64,000 bases of DNA from assembly GCA_016787525.1 (NCBI GenBank), contig JAEUUP010000136.1:1-64000 (forward strand), read 5' to 3'. The notes beneath the pieces were generated by a model, which saw nothing but the letters and a program-made list of their open reading frames with translations, made no database searches and was not told where the DNA came from. The position numbers were made by a program, and so were the translations under genes. Origin of the DNA: Saprospiraceae bacterium. Its GTDB lineage: Bacteria; Bacteroidota; Bacteroidia; Chitinophagales; Saprospiraceae. The stretch's first letter is position 1. Each line of letters opens with the position of its first letter. Shown here piece by piece: positions 25,056-34,400 of this stretch.

Positions 25056-26336
25056 ATGACAACCAAGTCCAATTCATCCAACTACATCTACCAACTCAGC
25101 ATCATCGGCTTGCTGTTTGCCGTTTTTGGCTTCATTACGTGGCTCAACGGCATATTGATTCCTTTCCTCAAAAAATCGTGCGAACTGACTGACCAGCAAT
25201 CGTTTTTAGTGGCGACGGCATTCTTCGCGGCTTATTTCTTCTTGGCGATTCCATCGTCATGGATTCTACAAAAATTAGGTACTAAGAATGGCATGTCCGT
25301 CGGTTTGGTCATCATGGCAATCGGTTGTGCAGTGTTCATTCCTGCTGCGAATGCGCGCAGTTTTAGTATGTTTTTGACAGGTTTATTTATTCAAGGCATG
25401 GGTTTGGCTCTTTTGCAAACTGCGTCTAATCCCTATTTGAGTGTTATCGGACCGATTGAATCGGCTGCTACTCGTATCAGTATCGTCGGCATTTGCAATA
25501 AATTGGCGGGTATTTTTGCTAATATTCTTTTAGGTTCTGTGTTGTTAAAAAATGTAGATGCCATTCAGAGTCAAATAGATACAACCACCGATGTCGCAGT
25601 CAAAACAGGTTTACTCAACGAACTATCAGGGCGTGTGGTCACACCTTATTCTGTGATGATTGTGTTTTTGTTGATTGTGGCAGTGGTCATTCAGCGTTCT
25701 TCTTTGCCCGATATTTCGGAGCAGGTATCGGAGGATGGCGATACTGAATTGTCTCGTTCCAAAACGAGTATTTTCCAGTTCAAACATGTTTGGTTGGGGG
25801 CATTGGCTATTTTTACTTATGTCGGCGCAGAAGTTATGGCGGGCGACTTGATTACGGTCTATGGCAAAAACTTGGGTTTCCAGACCGATCAGTATAAACT
25901 ATTCACAGCGTATGGTTTAGGTGGTTTGCTCGCAGGCTATGCTTTGAGTATTATTTTGATACCTAAATTCATTTCTCAAGAACGTTGGTTGGCTATTTCG
26001 GCTATTTTGGGCATGGCTTTGACGGTGGGTTCTTATTTCGCCAGTGATTCGGCAGCAGTAGCCTGTTTGGCGGCTTTGGGTTTTGCCAATGCGGTGATGT
26101 GGCCCGCTATTTTCCCGCTGGGCATTCGTGATTTGGGCCGTTTTACGAATATCGGCTCGGCTTTGCTTGTGATGGGCATTGTCGGCGGTGCATTGATTCC
26201 GCCTTTCTATGGTTGGTTGTACGAAAACAGTATCATGGGGCTTAATTTCCGTTCAGCCTTTCTATTGATTATGCTGACTTGTTATGCTTACATTTTATGG
26301 TTTGGTCAAAAAGGACATAAAATCGGTTTTAAGTGA
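25056..26336 (+). CDS. MFS sugar permease, FucP/GluP family
   Basis: 426 residues with about 12 membrane segments. The start (G-F-I-T-W-L-N-G-I-L-I-P-F-L) and the L-L-Q-T-A-S-N-P-Y motif are typical of the fucose/glucose/galactose:H+ symporter family, located in the inner membrane. Length is close to the family norm. It follows the ABC ATPase by 42 bp, but a functional link is doubtful because MFS carriers do not use ABC ATPases. Substrate cannot be told from sequence alone. Confidence 0.88.
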   Translation: MTTKSNSSNYIYQLSIIGLLFAVFGFITWLNGILIPFLKKSCELTDQQSFLVATAFFAAYFFLAIPSSWILQKLGTKNGMSVGLVIMAIGCAVFIPAANARSFSMFLTGLFIQGMGLALLQTASNPYLSVIGPIESAATRISIVGICNKLAGIFANILLGSVLLKNVDAIQSQIDTTTDVAVKTGLLNELSGRVVTPYSVMIVFLLIVAVVIQRSSLPDISEQVSEDGDTELSRSKTSIFQFKHVWLGALAIFTYVGAEVMAGDLITVYGKNLGFQTDQYKLFTAYGLGGLLAGYALSIILIPKFISQERWLAISAILGMALTVGSYFASDSAAVACLAALGFANAVMWPAIFPLGIRDLGRFTNIGSALLVMGIVGGALIPPFYGWLYENSIMGLNFRSAFLLIMLTCYAYILWFGQKGHKIGFK

Positions 26337-26421
26337 TTTGGCAAAATCAATTTTAAAGTCTGAAAAGCTATCATTTAGTCCTTGTACTTAAAATCTTTTT
26401 CTCTTTGTACTTTTTTAAATA

Positions 26422-27096
26422 ATGCAACACCACAAACTCAAAGTCTCCAAAACCGCACATATCTACACATTGGGGCAACCTACTGTCCAAGGGACTCCTT
26501 TCGGAGAGGGGGTCAAATACCTCTGGTTTATTGCCCATGGCTATGGTCAATTGGCAAGCCGCATCATTCGGAAATTCGAGATATTCGATACGACAGAGCA
26601 TCTTATTGTCGCGCCAGAGGCTTTGAATCGGTTTTACTGGAAGTTTGGCACACACGAAGTCGGTGCGAGTTGGATGACTCGCAATGACCGCCTCGACGAA
26701 ATTGAAGACTATTCGCAGTATTTGACGCAGGTTTTCGACCACTATCGCGGGCAAGTTGGCGAACACGTTAAGGTGATTCTGTTTGGCTTTTCGCAAGGTT
26801 GTGCCACACAAGTGCGCTGGTTACTGAGGGGGCCTGTTCGGTTCGATGCCTTGATACTTTGGGGCGGTCTATTGCCCGAAGACATTGACTATCAACCTTA
26901 TGTGGATGTATTTCAGGGCAAAAAAATATATTTCGTTTGCGGTGATGCCGATGAGTTCATCAATCAAGAGCGTATAGATTGGCATTTAGATTTTGCCCAA
27001 AAGCAAAATATTCTTTTAGAGTTTGTTGCTTTTGAAGGCAAACACGAGGTCTTGTCCTCCGTGTTAGAACAGGTTTTTGAGGGATTGCGAACATAA
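26422..27096 (+). CDS. Serine esterase / alpha-beta hydrolase (phospholipase-carboxylesterase type)
   Basis: 224 residues. The nucleophile elbow G-F-S-Q-G places Ser at 124; Asp 175 or 177 (G-D-A-D-E) and His 208 (G-K-H-E-V) complete a plausible triad. The oxyanion-region H-G-Y-G is at 39-42. No signal peptide, so probably cytoplasmic. Residues 22-28 (V-Q-G-T-P-F-G) are encoded by a 21-bp insertion that splits a decamer (see 26485-26505). The insertion lies in the N-terminal strand region, ahead of the catalytic core, and need not abolish activity. A second, intact decamer at 26823 encodes L-L-R-G. Confidence 0.82.
   Translation: MQHHKLKVSKTAHIYTLGQPTVQGTPFGEGVKYLWFIAHGYGQLASRIIRKFEIFDTTEHLIVAPEALNRFYWKFGTHEVGASWMTRNDRLDEIEDYSQYLTQVFDHYRGQVGEHVKVILFGFSQGCATQVRWLLRGPVRFDALILWGGLLPEDIDYQPYVDVFQGKKIYFVCGDADEFINQERIDWHLDFAQKQNILLEFVAFEGKHEVLSSVLEQVFEGLRT
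26485..26505 (+). repeat. 21-bp two-hairpin micro-element interrupting the decamer (copy 2)
   Basis: GTCC-AAG-GGAC followed by TCC-TTTC-GGA, placed between TACT (26481-26484) and GAGGGGG (from 26506). This is the same insertion point and reading frame as in the giant adhesin gene, and again encodes V-Q-G-T-P-F-G. Both stem-loops are perfectly paired here. Confidence 0.87.
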
Positions 27097-27174
27097 GTAG
27101 ATGGATTAAAAGAAACAGAAATTTTTTTTTGTCTGCTCGGATAAGTCTTTCAAAATAAATCTATGACTCAAAAA

Positions 27175-27224
27175 CTAAGAATGGGCGTGTCCGAAGGGAG
27201 GTTTCGGACATGCCCATTCTTTAG
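27175..27224. terminator. Bidirectional terminator between convergent genes
   Basis: Long stem of about 20 bp (AAGAATGGGC and GCCCATTCTT arms, with TCCGAA/TTCGGA inside) between the plus-strand esterase and the minus-strand monooxygenase. It is placed to serve both. Confidence 0.8.
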
Positions 27225-27258
27225 CTTGGCACACGATAATGATTGAAGACAAACTGAA

Positions 27259-28758
27259 CTAATTACTTATTTCCCACTTTCGGTATTCTTCATAAACAGA
27301 TTTCCAATTGTGTATTTTCCCCGCACCAAAAATTATTTTATCTGGTCTGATAAATGCAAAATCTATCTTATTTGCTTTTAGCCATTCTTCCCAAATATCT
27401 GCACTTGGAATTAAATGTATGTTTTCAATATCCAGTGAAACACCTTCTTTTGCAAAAATTGAAGGAGCATAAATTAAAGCCCATTTATAACTCATTTCAT
27501 CATCACTAAGCCTATTTTCAGCCATGACAAACTGTGGAAGATGCTGCCCACACAGTTTTGAGGTTATCGCTACACAGCCTATTGTCAAAGATTTGGGGTT
27601 TGAAAAGGACTTTTGTAAGAAAGCCTTTAATTTTGGTGGTAATAATTGAATGCTTTGTAATTGTGTTTTTCTCCTCCATTTTTGTACTTTGGTATCTGCC
27701 AATAAAATCTGCATTAGTGAATGAGTTTGATTAAAAGTGTGTTTTATCTGCACTTGACGCTCTGTATCATAACTATTCAGCAAATCGGTTTTGGCTTTAT
27801 TTTGAATCACATCTGACAATTTCCATGCTAAATTTACAGCATCTCTGACACCAGAACATAATCCTTGCCCTGCAAAAGGGGGCATTAAATGTGCTGCATC
27901 GCCTGCTAAAAATACGTTATTTTCTTGCCATTTGGGTGTCACTAAGGAAAGATGCGTGTATTTTTTTATCCGTAAAAAAGAAATTTTGTTTAAATCAATA
28001 AACTTCTCAACCCACGATTTAATGACCGCTTCTTCAGGCATCGTTTCGCCTTCATTCAACTCAAATTCCCACCTACGATTTAGTCCAAAACCATGAGCAT
28101 AAGCTGTTAGCCGTTCATCTGATAGATAATAACGAAAACGGTCGGGTAACAAGCGGGCATCCTCCGCATTGTTTAAGGCAGTATCTACTAAAATCCAGTC
28201 TTTGGGTGGTTTTAGTTCTCTCATTTTCGGAAACATTGTTTCCCGAACAAAACTTCTACCACCATCGCATCCTATTAGCCAATCTCCTGTCACTTCTGTT
28301 ATACCCCCTTCTTTTGAAGTTTTTAAACCTATTTTGACCTCTGCACCTGAGGCTATCATGTCTATTGCTTCTGCACCTACTATTAATTCAACATTTGAAT
28401 AGCGCGCCAAACCTTTTCGCAATATTTTTTCAAAATATACTTGGTCAAAAAAACAGTCATCTTTGTAATGATGAACCGTATCTTGATTTGCTAAAGCTTG
28501 CTCAAATAGTGTTTTTCCATCTTTATCTACAACATCAAAATAGGTAATGCTTTGTGTATATTCTTTCAATTCATTTATTAAGCCTGTCATTTGTAAGTTC
28601 CTAAGCGTTTCTGCATCAAGATGCGTCGCTCGGGTTACTGGGAAAATATCGGCTTCTTTTTCAATGAGTATGACAGAAATATTTTTTTGACCTAATAAAT
28701 GTGCCAACATAACGCCTGTTGGACCAGCACCTACGATGATTACTTGCGTTTTCTTCAT
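27259..28758 (-). CDS. FAD-dependent aromatic-ring monooxygenase (PheA/TfdB/MhpA type)
   Basis: 499 residues. N-terminal Rossmann motif G-A-G-P-T-G (about 10-15) and E-K for the FAD ribose; D-G motif (L-I-G-C-D-G-G-R-S) in the middle; G-D-A-A-H-L-M-P-P at about 290 for the FAD phosphates and active site. This is the standard layout of class A flavoprotein hydroxylases that use NAD(P)H and O2. Substrate is unknown; phenolic compounds or polyketide-like antibiotics are usual in the family. It lies 80 bp downstream of a Crp-family regulator on the same strand, which may control it. GC content is lower than in the adhesin gene. Confidence 0.85.
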   Translation of the reverse strand: MKKTQVIIVGAGPTGVMLAHLLGQKNISVILIEKEADIFPVTRATHLDAETLRNLQMTGLINELKEYTQSITYFDVVDKDGKTLFEQALANQDTVHHYKDDCFFDQVYFEKILRKGLARYSNVELIVGAEAIDMIASGAEVKIGLKTSKEGGITEVTGDWLIGCDGGRSFVRETMFPKMRELKPPKDWILVDTALNNAEDARLLPDRFRYYLSDERLTAYAHGFGLNRRWEFELNEGETMPEEAVIKSWVEKFIDLNKISFLRIKKYTHLSLVTPKWQENNVFLAGDAAHLMPPFAGQGLCSGVRDAVNLAWKLSDVIQNKAKTDLLNSYDTERQVQIKHTFNQTHSLMQILLADTKVQKWRRKTQLQSIQLLPPKLKAFLQKSFSNPKSLTIGCVAITSKLCGQHLPQFVMAENRLSDDEMSYKWALIYAPSIFAKEGVSLDIENIHLIPSADIWEEWLKANKIDFAFIRPDKIIFGAGKIHNWKSVYEEYRKWEISN

Positions 28759-28838
28759 TATTCTTCATTTTTAAGATTCAATAATGAGCAAAACTATTGC
28801 CCCTATCTTAAAAAAAAGTTGTCTTAAGACAATTTCGG

Positions 28839-29420
28839 TTAAGAACGCTTAGATAATTTTGCCCTAATACGTGACAATGAGGTTGGTGTAACGCCAAGAA
28901 AGGAAGCCAAATATTTTTGTTTGATTCGTTGCTCCAAATTTGGATGGATTTTACAGAAGTAGGTATAGCGCTCATCGGGGGATAGAATGGTTAACAGTTT
29001 AATGTGTTCTACATTGCTAATGATGACCTGCTTGTAGGCATCCAGTTGTATCTTTAGAATAGAGATATTGTCCGATGCAATTTTATCTATTGCACGAGTA
29101 TCAAATTTTATGATTATCGAATTTTCCAAAGCAACGACGATTTCAGTTGAAGGTCTGTTGTGCATAATCGTATCAAAGCTACTTGTGAATTTTCTTTCAG
29201 AAACGAACCTCAAAGTTTTTTCTTCTCCATTCGCATCAATATTGTAGTGCCGAAAAAGACCTTTAACAACAAGCATCGCATCATAACACAAATCTCCCTG
29301 CTTTATTATTTGTTCACCTTTCTTTATTACATCCATTTTTGCAACAGATGAAATTAGAAAAATATCGTTTGGCTTGAGAAATTTAAAGCTCTGTAAAGCT
29401 TCTTTAATTTGTTCAAACAT
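28839..29420 (-). CDS. Crp/Fnr-family transcription regulator
   Basis: 193 residues: an N-terminal cyclic-nucleotide-binding-like beta barrel (about 15-125, with G-E-x-I-I-K-Q-G-D) and a C-terminal helix-turn-helix (Q-K-Y-L-A-S-F-L-G-V-T-P-T-S-L-S-R-I-R). No Fnr-type Cys cluster is visible. This is the short Bacteroidota Crp type often found beside stress or detoxification genes. It is upstream of, and codirectional with, the monooxygenase. Confidence 0.87.
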   Translation of the reverse strand: MFEQIKEALQSFKFLKPNDIFLISSVAKMDVIKKGEQIIKQGDLCYDAMLVVKGLFRHYNIDANGEEKTLRFVSERKFTSSFDTIMHNRPSTEIVVALENSIIIKFDTRAIDKIASDNISILKIQLDAYKQVIISNVEHIKLLTILSPDERYTYFCKIHPNLEQRIKQKYLASFLGVTPTSLSRIRAKLSKRS

Positions 29421-30251
29421 AGTTGCGATGCTTTATGAAAAAGGAATAAGTGTTGTAATTACGTGAAATTACTATTTTTTTTTAAAATTCAACTTGCCAA
29501 ATGTATTTTTTAGTGCAAAATACTGAGGGGTAAACGCAAAAGCCCATGCGACTTTTGTTGTGCGAGCTTTATTTACTCAACACCTTCCAAAATATCCGAT
29601 ACGTTGACAAAAATCCACATTTTTAAACGACTTGACCCATCATCTGAACGACTTGACCCGTCATCTGAACGGCTTGATTTGTCATCTGAACGGCTTGATT
29701 CGTTATCTGAACGGCTTGACGTGTCATCTGAACGACTTGATTCGTTATCTGAACGACTTGACTCGTTATCTGAACGGCTGGGTGAGTCATCTGAATGATT
29801 GAAAATTAGAATAAAAACGAACTATTTTTTATATTTTCTTTGAAAAATAAGGCAAAAAACGCTGCTTTCCCCCATTTTGTAGAAAATGAAAACTATTTAT
29901 GGCTCTTTGACAAATTTGTGTTTATCATACTGAGGGGGTACGTAATATCAGGTTTGGGAAACCTTTGAGGTTTCCTAAACCTTCGTTCAAATGTATTCCT
30001 TATTAAGGCTCGCATCTAAAAAATATCCGATACGCATTCTCAACTCTCCGAAAGCTGAGCAGCACAATTTTCTAAAAAATACAAACCAAGAATTAAAAGA
30101 ACAATCCTCATGCAACTAAATAAAAAGACATTTCGTAAAACTTGACAAATGCGCGAATAATCACTTGTCCTTTTTTGTAAAACCCAAATTTGATACGTCG
30201 TTTTTGCACATTCAGAATGTTTTTTTTTACTTCATTTTAAATTTTTAGAAG
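29421..30251. other. 830-bp intergenic region without a recognisable gene
   Basis: Contains decamers at 29522 and 29929, tandem array A, a weak hairpin after 29530 resembling the one at 31221-31254, and a palindrome at 29950-29982 (AGGTTT...GGAAACCT-TTG-AGGTTTCC...AAACCT). AT-rich sequence after 30000 probably holds the promoter of the next gene. Confidence 0.7.
29624..29805. repeat. 21-bp tandem array A (eight units)
   Basis: Eight units with a period of 21 bp, each containing (T)(C/T)ATCTGAACG followed by (A/G)CTTGA; TCATCTGAAC-type starts fall at 29640, 29661, 29682, 29703, 29724, 29745, 29766 and 29787. An open frame runs through it (S-E-R-L-D repeats), but only because 21 is a multiple of three; there is no supporting gene structure. 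A related array lies at 54921-55080. Confidence 0.9.
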
Positions 30252-31205
30252 ATGAAAAAAGTCACTTTGTTTAATTGCACACAGCAAGAGCTGTACCTCC
30301 TATCTCCCAAAGCTTGGGAATTTTGTCTCATGCACATTGCCCGATTTGCTCGACACAAAGGCTTCTATACTGAGGGGTACGTCGCAGAACGTTTGGCAGA
30401 AATCAAAGCCGCCAGAGCCATTCCCAACCACAAAATCCGCAAAGACGACAGCGGCACCAACCGCGTCTATTTAGACAATGCCATCTCGGATTGTTGCGAC
30501 ATGTTTCAGGCACTAAAATCCTTGATACAATCGGCTTTTACCGCCGATTTGTTGTCCGTGAAATACGAGGCGGCAGGGCAAACCTTCTATGCCAAAGCCT
30601 ACCAAGGCAACCAAAGTGCCATGAATGATTTGAATGATTCGGCGATACAATTCATTGAAAACAACGAAGCCGCTTTGAAAGCCAACAACAATATGTCGGC
30701 TACTTTTTTGAGCGATTACAAAGAAATCATTGCGGCATACGAAGCCCAACGCGAGGCTTATGATGCGAGCATAAAGGAACTCAAAGACTTGACGCAAGGC
30801 AACACGGACGCAAACAATGCCATCTACAAAAAAATGATGGACATGTTTGCAGATGCCAAAATTGTGTTCAGAAAAGAGCCTGAAATCGCCAACCAGTTCA
30901 CCTACACCTATTTTTATGACCTCATTGCCAGCCCAAGCGTGGCAGGCATACGCGGCAAAATAACAAGCCTCACCGACAATAAAGGCATCAACAAAGCCGT
31001 CGTGACGGTACTTTTGAAGGGCAAAACGGTAGAGACCAACAAATTGGGTAAATTCGACATCCCACAATTGGCGAGTGGCACCTATACCATTGTCATCACC
31101 GCCGAAGGCTTCAAAACCGTCACGATTAACAAGTTTGAAGTGAAAACGGGTGTGTATAATACGCTCAATGTGGCGATGGAAAAGGAGGAAGTTGCGGTTG
31201 TTTAG
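30252..31205 (+). CDS. Unknown protein with C-terminal carboxypeptidase-regulatory-like domain
   Basis: 317 residues, no signal peptide. Residues 1-225 are mainly helical and not recognised. Residues about 232-310 form a CarboxypepD_reg-like beta domain (I-R-G-K-I-T, G-K-F-D-I-P-Q-L-A-S-G-T-Y-T-I, G-F-K-T-V-T), usually found in secreted proteins or TonB-dependent receptors; its presence in an apparently cytoplasmic protein is unusual. A decamer at 30369 encodes Y-T-E-G-Y. It is transcribed alone and followed by a terminator. Confidence 0.75.
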   Translation: MKKVTLFNCTQQELYLLSPKAWEFCLMHIARFARHKGFYTEGYVAERLAEIKAARAIPNHKIRKDDSGTNRVYLDNAISDCCDMFQALKSLIQSAFTADLLSVKYEAAGQTFYAKAYQGNQSAMNDLNDSAIQFIENNEAALKANNNMSATFLSDYKEIIAAYEAQREAYDASIKELKDLTQGNTDANNAIYKKMMDMFADAKIVFRKEPEIANQFTYTYFYDLIASPSVAGIRGKITSLTDNKGINKAVVTVLLKGKTVETNKLGKFDIPQLASGTYTIVITAEGFKTVTINKFEVKTGVYNTLNVAMEKEEVAVV

Positions 31206-31220
31206 AAAGGGAAAAACGTA

Positions 31221-31254
31221 AAAAGCCCATGCGACTTTTGTTGTGTGGGCTTTC
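31221..31254 (+). terminator. Terminator hairpin after the carboxypeptidase-regulatory-like protein
   Basis: Stem AAAGCCCA / TGTGGGCTTT around a loop containing GCGACTTTTGTTG, shortly past the stop codon. A decayed relative sits at about 29535-29572. A decamer follows at 31273. Confidence 0.65.
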
Positions 31255-31499
31255 CTTCTGAATGACAAAAATACTGAGGGGGTGTTGTTTGCATGTCAAA
31301 AAAATATCTATTTATTTTTTTTAATGCGAATATGTATTTATTTTTGTCGTATAATTTCTGACATACATTTTGAATGCAAAAAAAATGGTTTTCCTTTCTG
31401 ATTTGCTTCTTTTGAGAATATTTTTTATTCTTTTGTAACTTTTATAATTACAGTATTTAGAATTTGCCATAAGCAAAGAAAATTAAAATTGAAACAAAA

Positions 31500-34400
31500 A
31501 TGCTAACATCACAAGAATGGCTAAAAATTAAAGCCGAACTCAAAAAAAGTATTGAACCTGTTTTCACAAAAGCAGGCATTACACCCTGCGTGCCTTTTGA
31601 GCAGATTATTGATATTTTTCAAATCATTATTGAAAAGGAAATTGGAGATAATGATTTAGACGACAGAGAGAAAATAGGAGACGCTCTAAGAGTAAGATAT
31701 ATACAAAAAGACGGAAATCTATACCCTACTATTTTACTTTCTCTTGCTATAAAGCTTGAAACCTATTTTAAAAGACTTTTCAAAATTGTAGGAGAAGGAT
31801 TGTGGACCAACGAAAATAATCAAATGAAAGGACAAATTGTAACGTTTGTCAAAAAACATAAATACACTCATTTAGATGGTGAATTTACAAATGCAAATGA
31901 TGGAGATGCTTTTGATAACAAAAAGTTTTTTAAGACCGATAGCAACAGTAAACCAATATACACTCCAGTAGATTTAAGAGGAATGTTTCCATTTAGCGAA
32001 CAATTCAAATGGGCTTATGATATTGCAAACTCTCAAAGACATTCTGACCCTTCTATTTCAGAAGATGATTTACCTAAACTTATTACACACGTAATTACCT
32101 GTTATTTATACGTTGCTTCAAAATATGCTAAAAGATTAAGTAAAGAACTTATTCACCAACCCGACACAGCAACAACTTTATCAGATTGGAATATTTTTAA
32201 ACAACATTGCGGGAATTTTGAAAAAAACCAAGCTTACTTCTTAATTACTGATAAATTATATTTAAGTACAGAGCAATTATCACATTTTGTTAATGTTAAA
32301 TGGGATTTTGTATTTGATTTTGATACCAAATCAGATATTGATGGTTTGTATGCCTCTTTTCATCATTCAAATAAATTTCCACAAGTAGTTAATCAAATTA
32401 TACATACTTCTGATGATAGAGGTAAAATTACTGCTACTTTTCCTGATAATACAACTTTTTGGTATTATGGACAAGGCAATGAAGGGAGACAAAAAAGTTT
32501 AGTGCCAAGCAGTAAAATTGCTGATTGGCAAACTATGTATCGTCGTTATACACAGGATTTAATGATTGAATATTACGAAAAAAAATACTCCTTTAATCAC
32601 AATCCTATCAAAGTTATTATACTTACAAAAGATACAGATAAATTAAAAGAAGTTGTTTATGCTATAAAAGGCATGAATCTTAATTTGAATATTGACTTTA
32701 TTTTTGCTAATGAAGACAATACAAAGTTATTAAATTTAAGTAACGAAATTTCAGGAAAAGAAATCTCTTTGCCTATTTCTACTCTTTTAGAAGGATTTAG
32801 GGAGCTGGAAGGGCAGATGTTTTCTTCGAATGTTTCTAATAAAGTTTATCTTCCATGTCATTCTTCAAAAGGTAATAGTATTGAACTTCCTATCACTGAT
32901 GTAATATCTGTAAAACAGTATTTCAAAATTATTCATTTGAATATTTTAAATGAGATAGATGAACAAATTAGTGATAAATCGTTCTATCAAGGAAGGACTA
33001 TAACATGGAAAGAATTAGATAGTAGGTATGATGTTGATAGAACAATTACCGAAAAATTAATTGATGCAATTGAAAAACCCTTAAAAAGCAATGTTGAGAG
33101 TGCTATATTTTACCTTACTCATTATGCGGGAGTGGGTGGAACTACAATTGCAAGACGTATAGCGTATCAGTTACATAGAAAATTTCCAGTCCTCTTATTG
33201 AACGAAGTAATTAGTAGTTATGGGGAAAACGAACTAATTGAAAAATTAGTTAAAATTCGTCAAATTACTGAAATTTCGCCACTTGTTATTGTAGATAACT
33301 CAAATATTACAAGACAGCAAGTAGAAATGCTTGAACGAGTTGCAGGAAATCGCCTTGTTAAAACAGTATTTCTTTTGGTTGAAAGTACATTCGTAGAGCC
33401 TAAACAAGAGAAAAATAGGTTTTACATTCCTTCATCTTTAGATAAAAATGAAGCAAATCGTTTTGTAACAAGATTTTCAGGTGAATACAAAGATAAAGCA
33501 AAAGATTTTCCATTTATACTAACTGACAATACTCCAAATATTCTCAATCCGTTTTACTTTGGACTAATTGCAAATGAAAATGAATACATTAGCATTGACA
33601 AATATGTACAAAAACGTATTGACTCGATAAATGAAAATGAAAAAGACTTGTTGTTGATACTTTCTTTTTGTCAAATATTTGCAAAAGGAAAATTAAGAGA
33701 AGTACCTCATTTTATCATCAGCAAATTTTTAAATATAGATGAGGCGTATATTCGACTAAAGAAACATACGCAAAATCATAAAATATATGATTTAATTATT
33801 GAAACAGATGATTTAAGTTGGCGTACTATTCATCCGCTTATTGCAGATAATATTTTAAAACAGTTAATAGGCACTAATGACACTGGCGTACTTAATCCTT
33901 ATTCTTTAAAAGATTTTGCGGTTAGATTAATTAAATCTTTGAGAACTGTATCAGATAATAGAAATGAACAGGTTTTAGAGTTGCTCCATAATTTATTTAT
34001 TTTAAGAGGGGATGATAATACTACTTCTGAAAGTGAAGAAGCTGACGCTGATTTTTCTAATAACTTATATAATAAAAAACTGTTCTCAAAACTTATTAAT
34101 GAATTAGATAACAATAATAATCGAGTTGAAGTATTTGAAAGCCTAACTACCGAATTCCCTGATGAAAATGCTCATTTTTGGGCACATTTTGCACGGCTTC
34201 ATAGCATTGACAAAGAGTTTGATAAAGCATTGCTTACAATCGATACTGCCTTAAATGTAAATGAAAAAGAAAGTGATATTTACCGATTTGTTCACATTAA
34301 AGGAATGTGCTATCGTACAGAACTTTATCGTCTAAAAGAAAAATGCAAAGGGAATAAAGATGAGATTAGTAAAAGCATGTCTCAAATGAGATTGTATTTT

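Noticed and set aside
29604..29798. Open frame of repeated S-E-R-L-D over tandem array A
   Set aside because: The frame is open only because the 21-bp unit is a multiple of three; no convincing start context, and the related array B is not similarly coding.
29421..30251. Non-coding RNA gene in the 830-bp gap
   Set aside because: Palindromes and repeats are present, but no recognisable RNA family or promoter-terminator pair could be defined.
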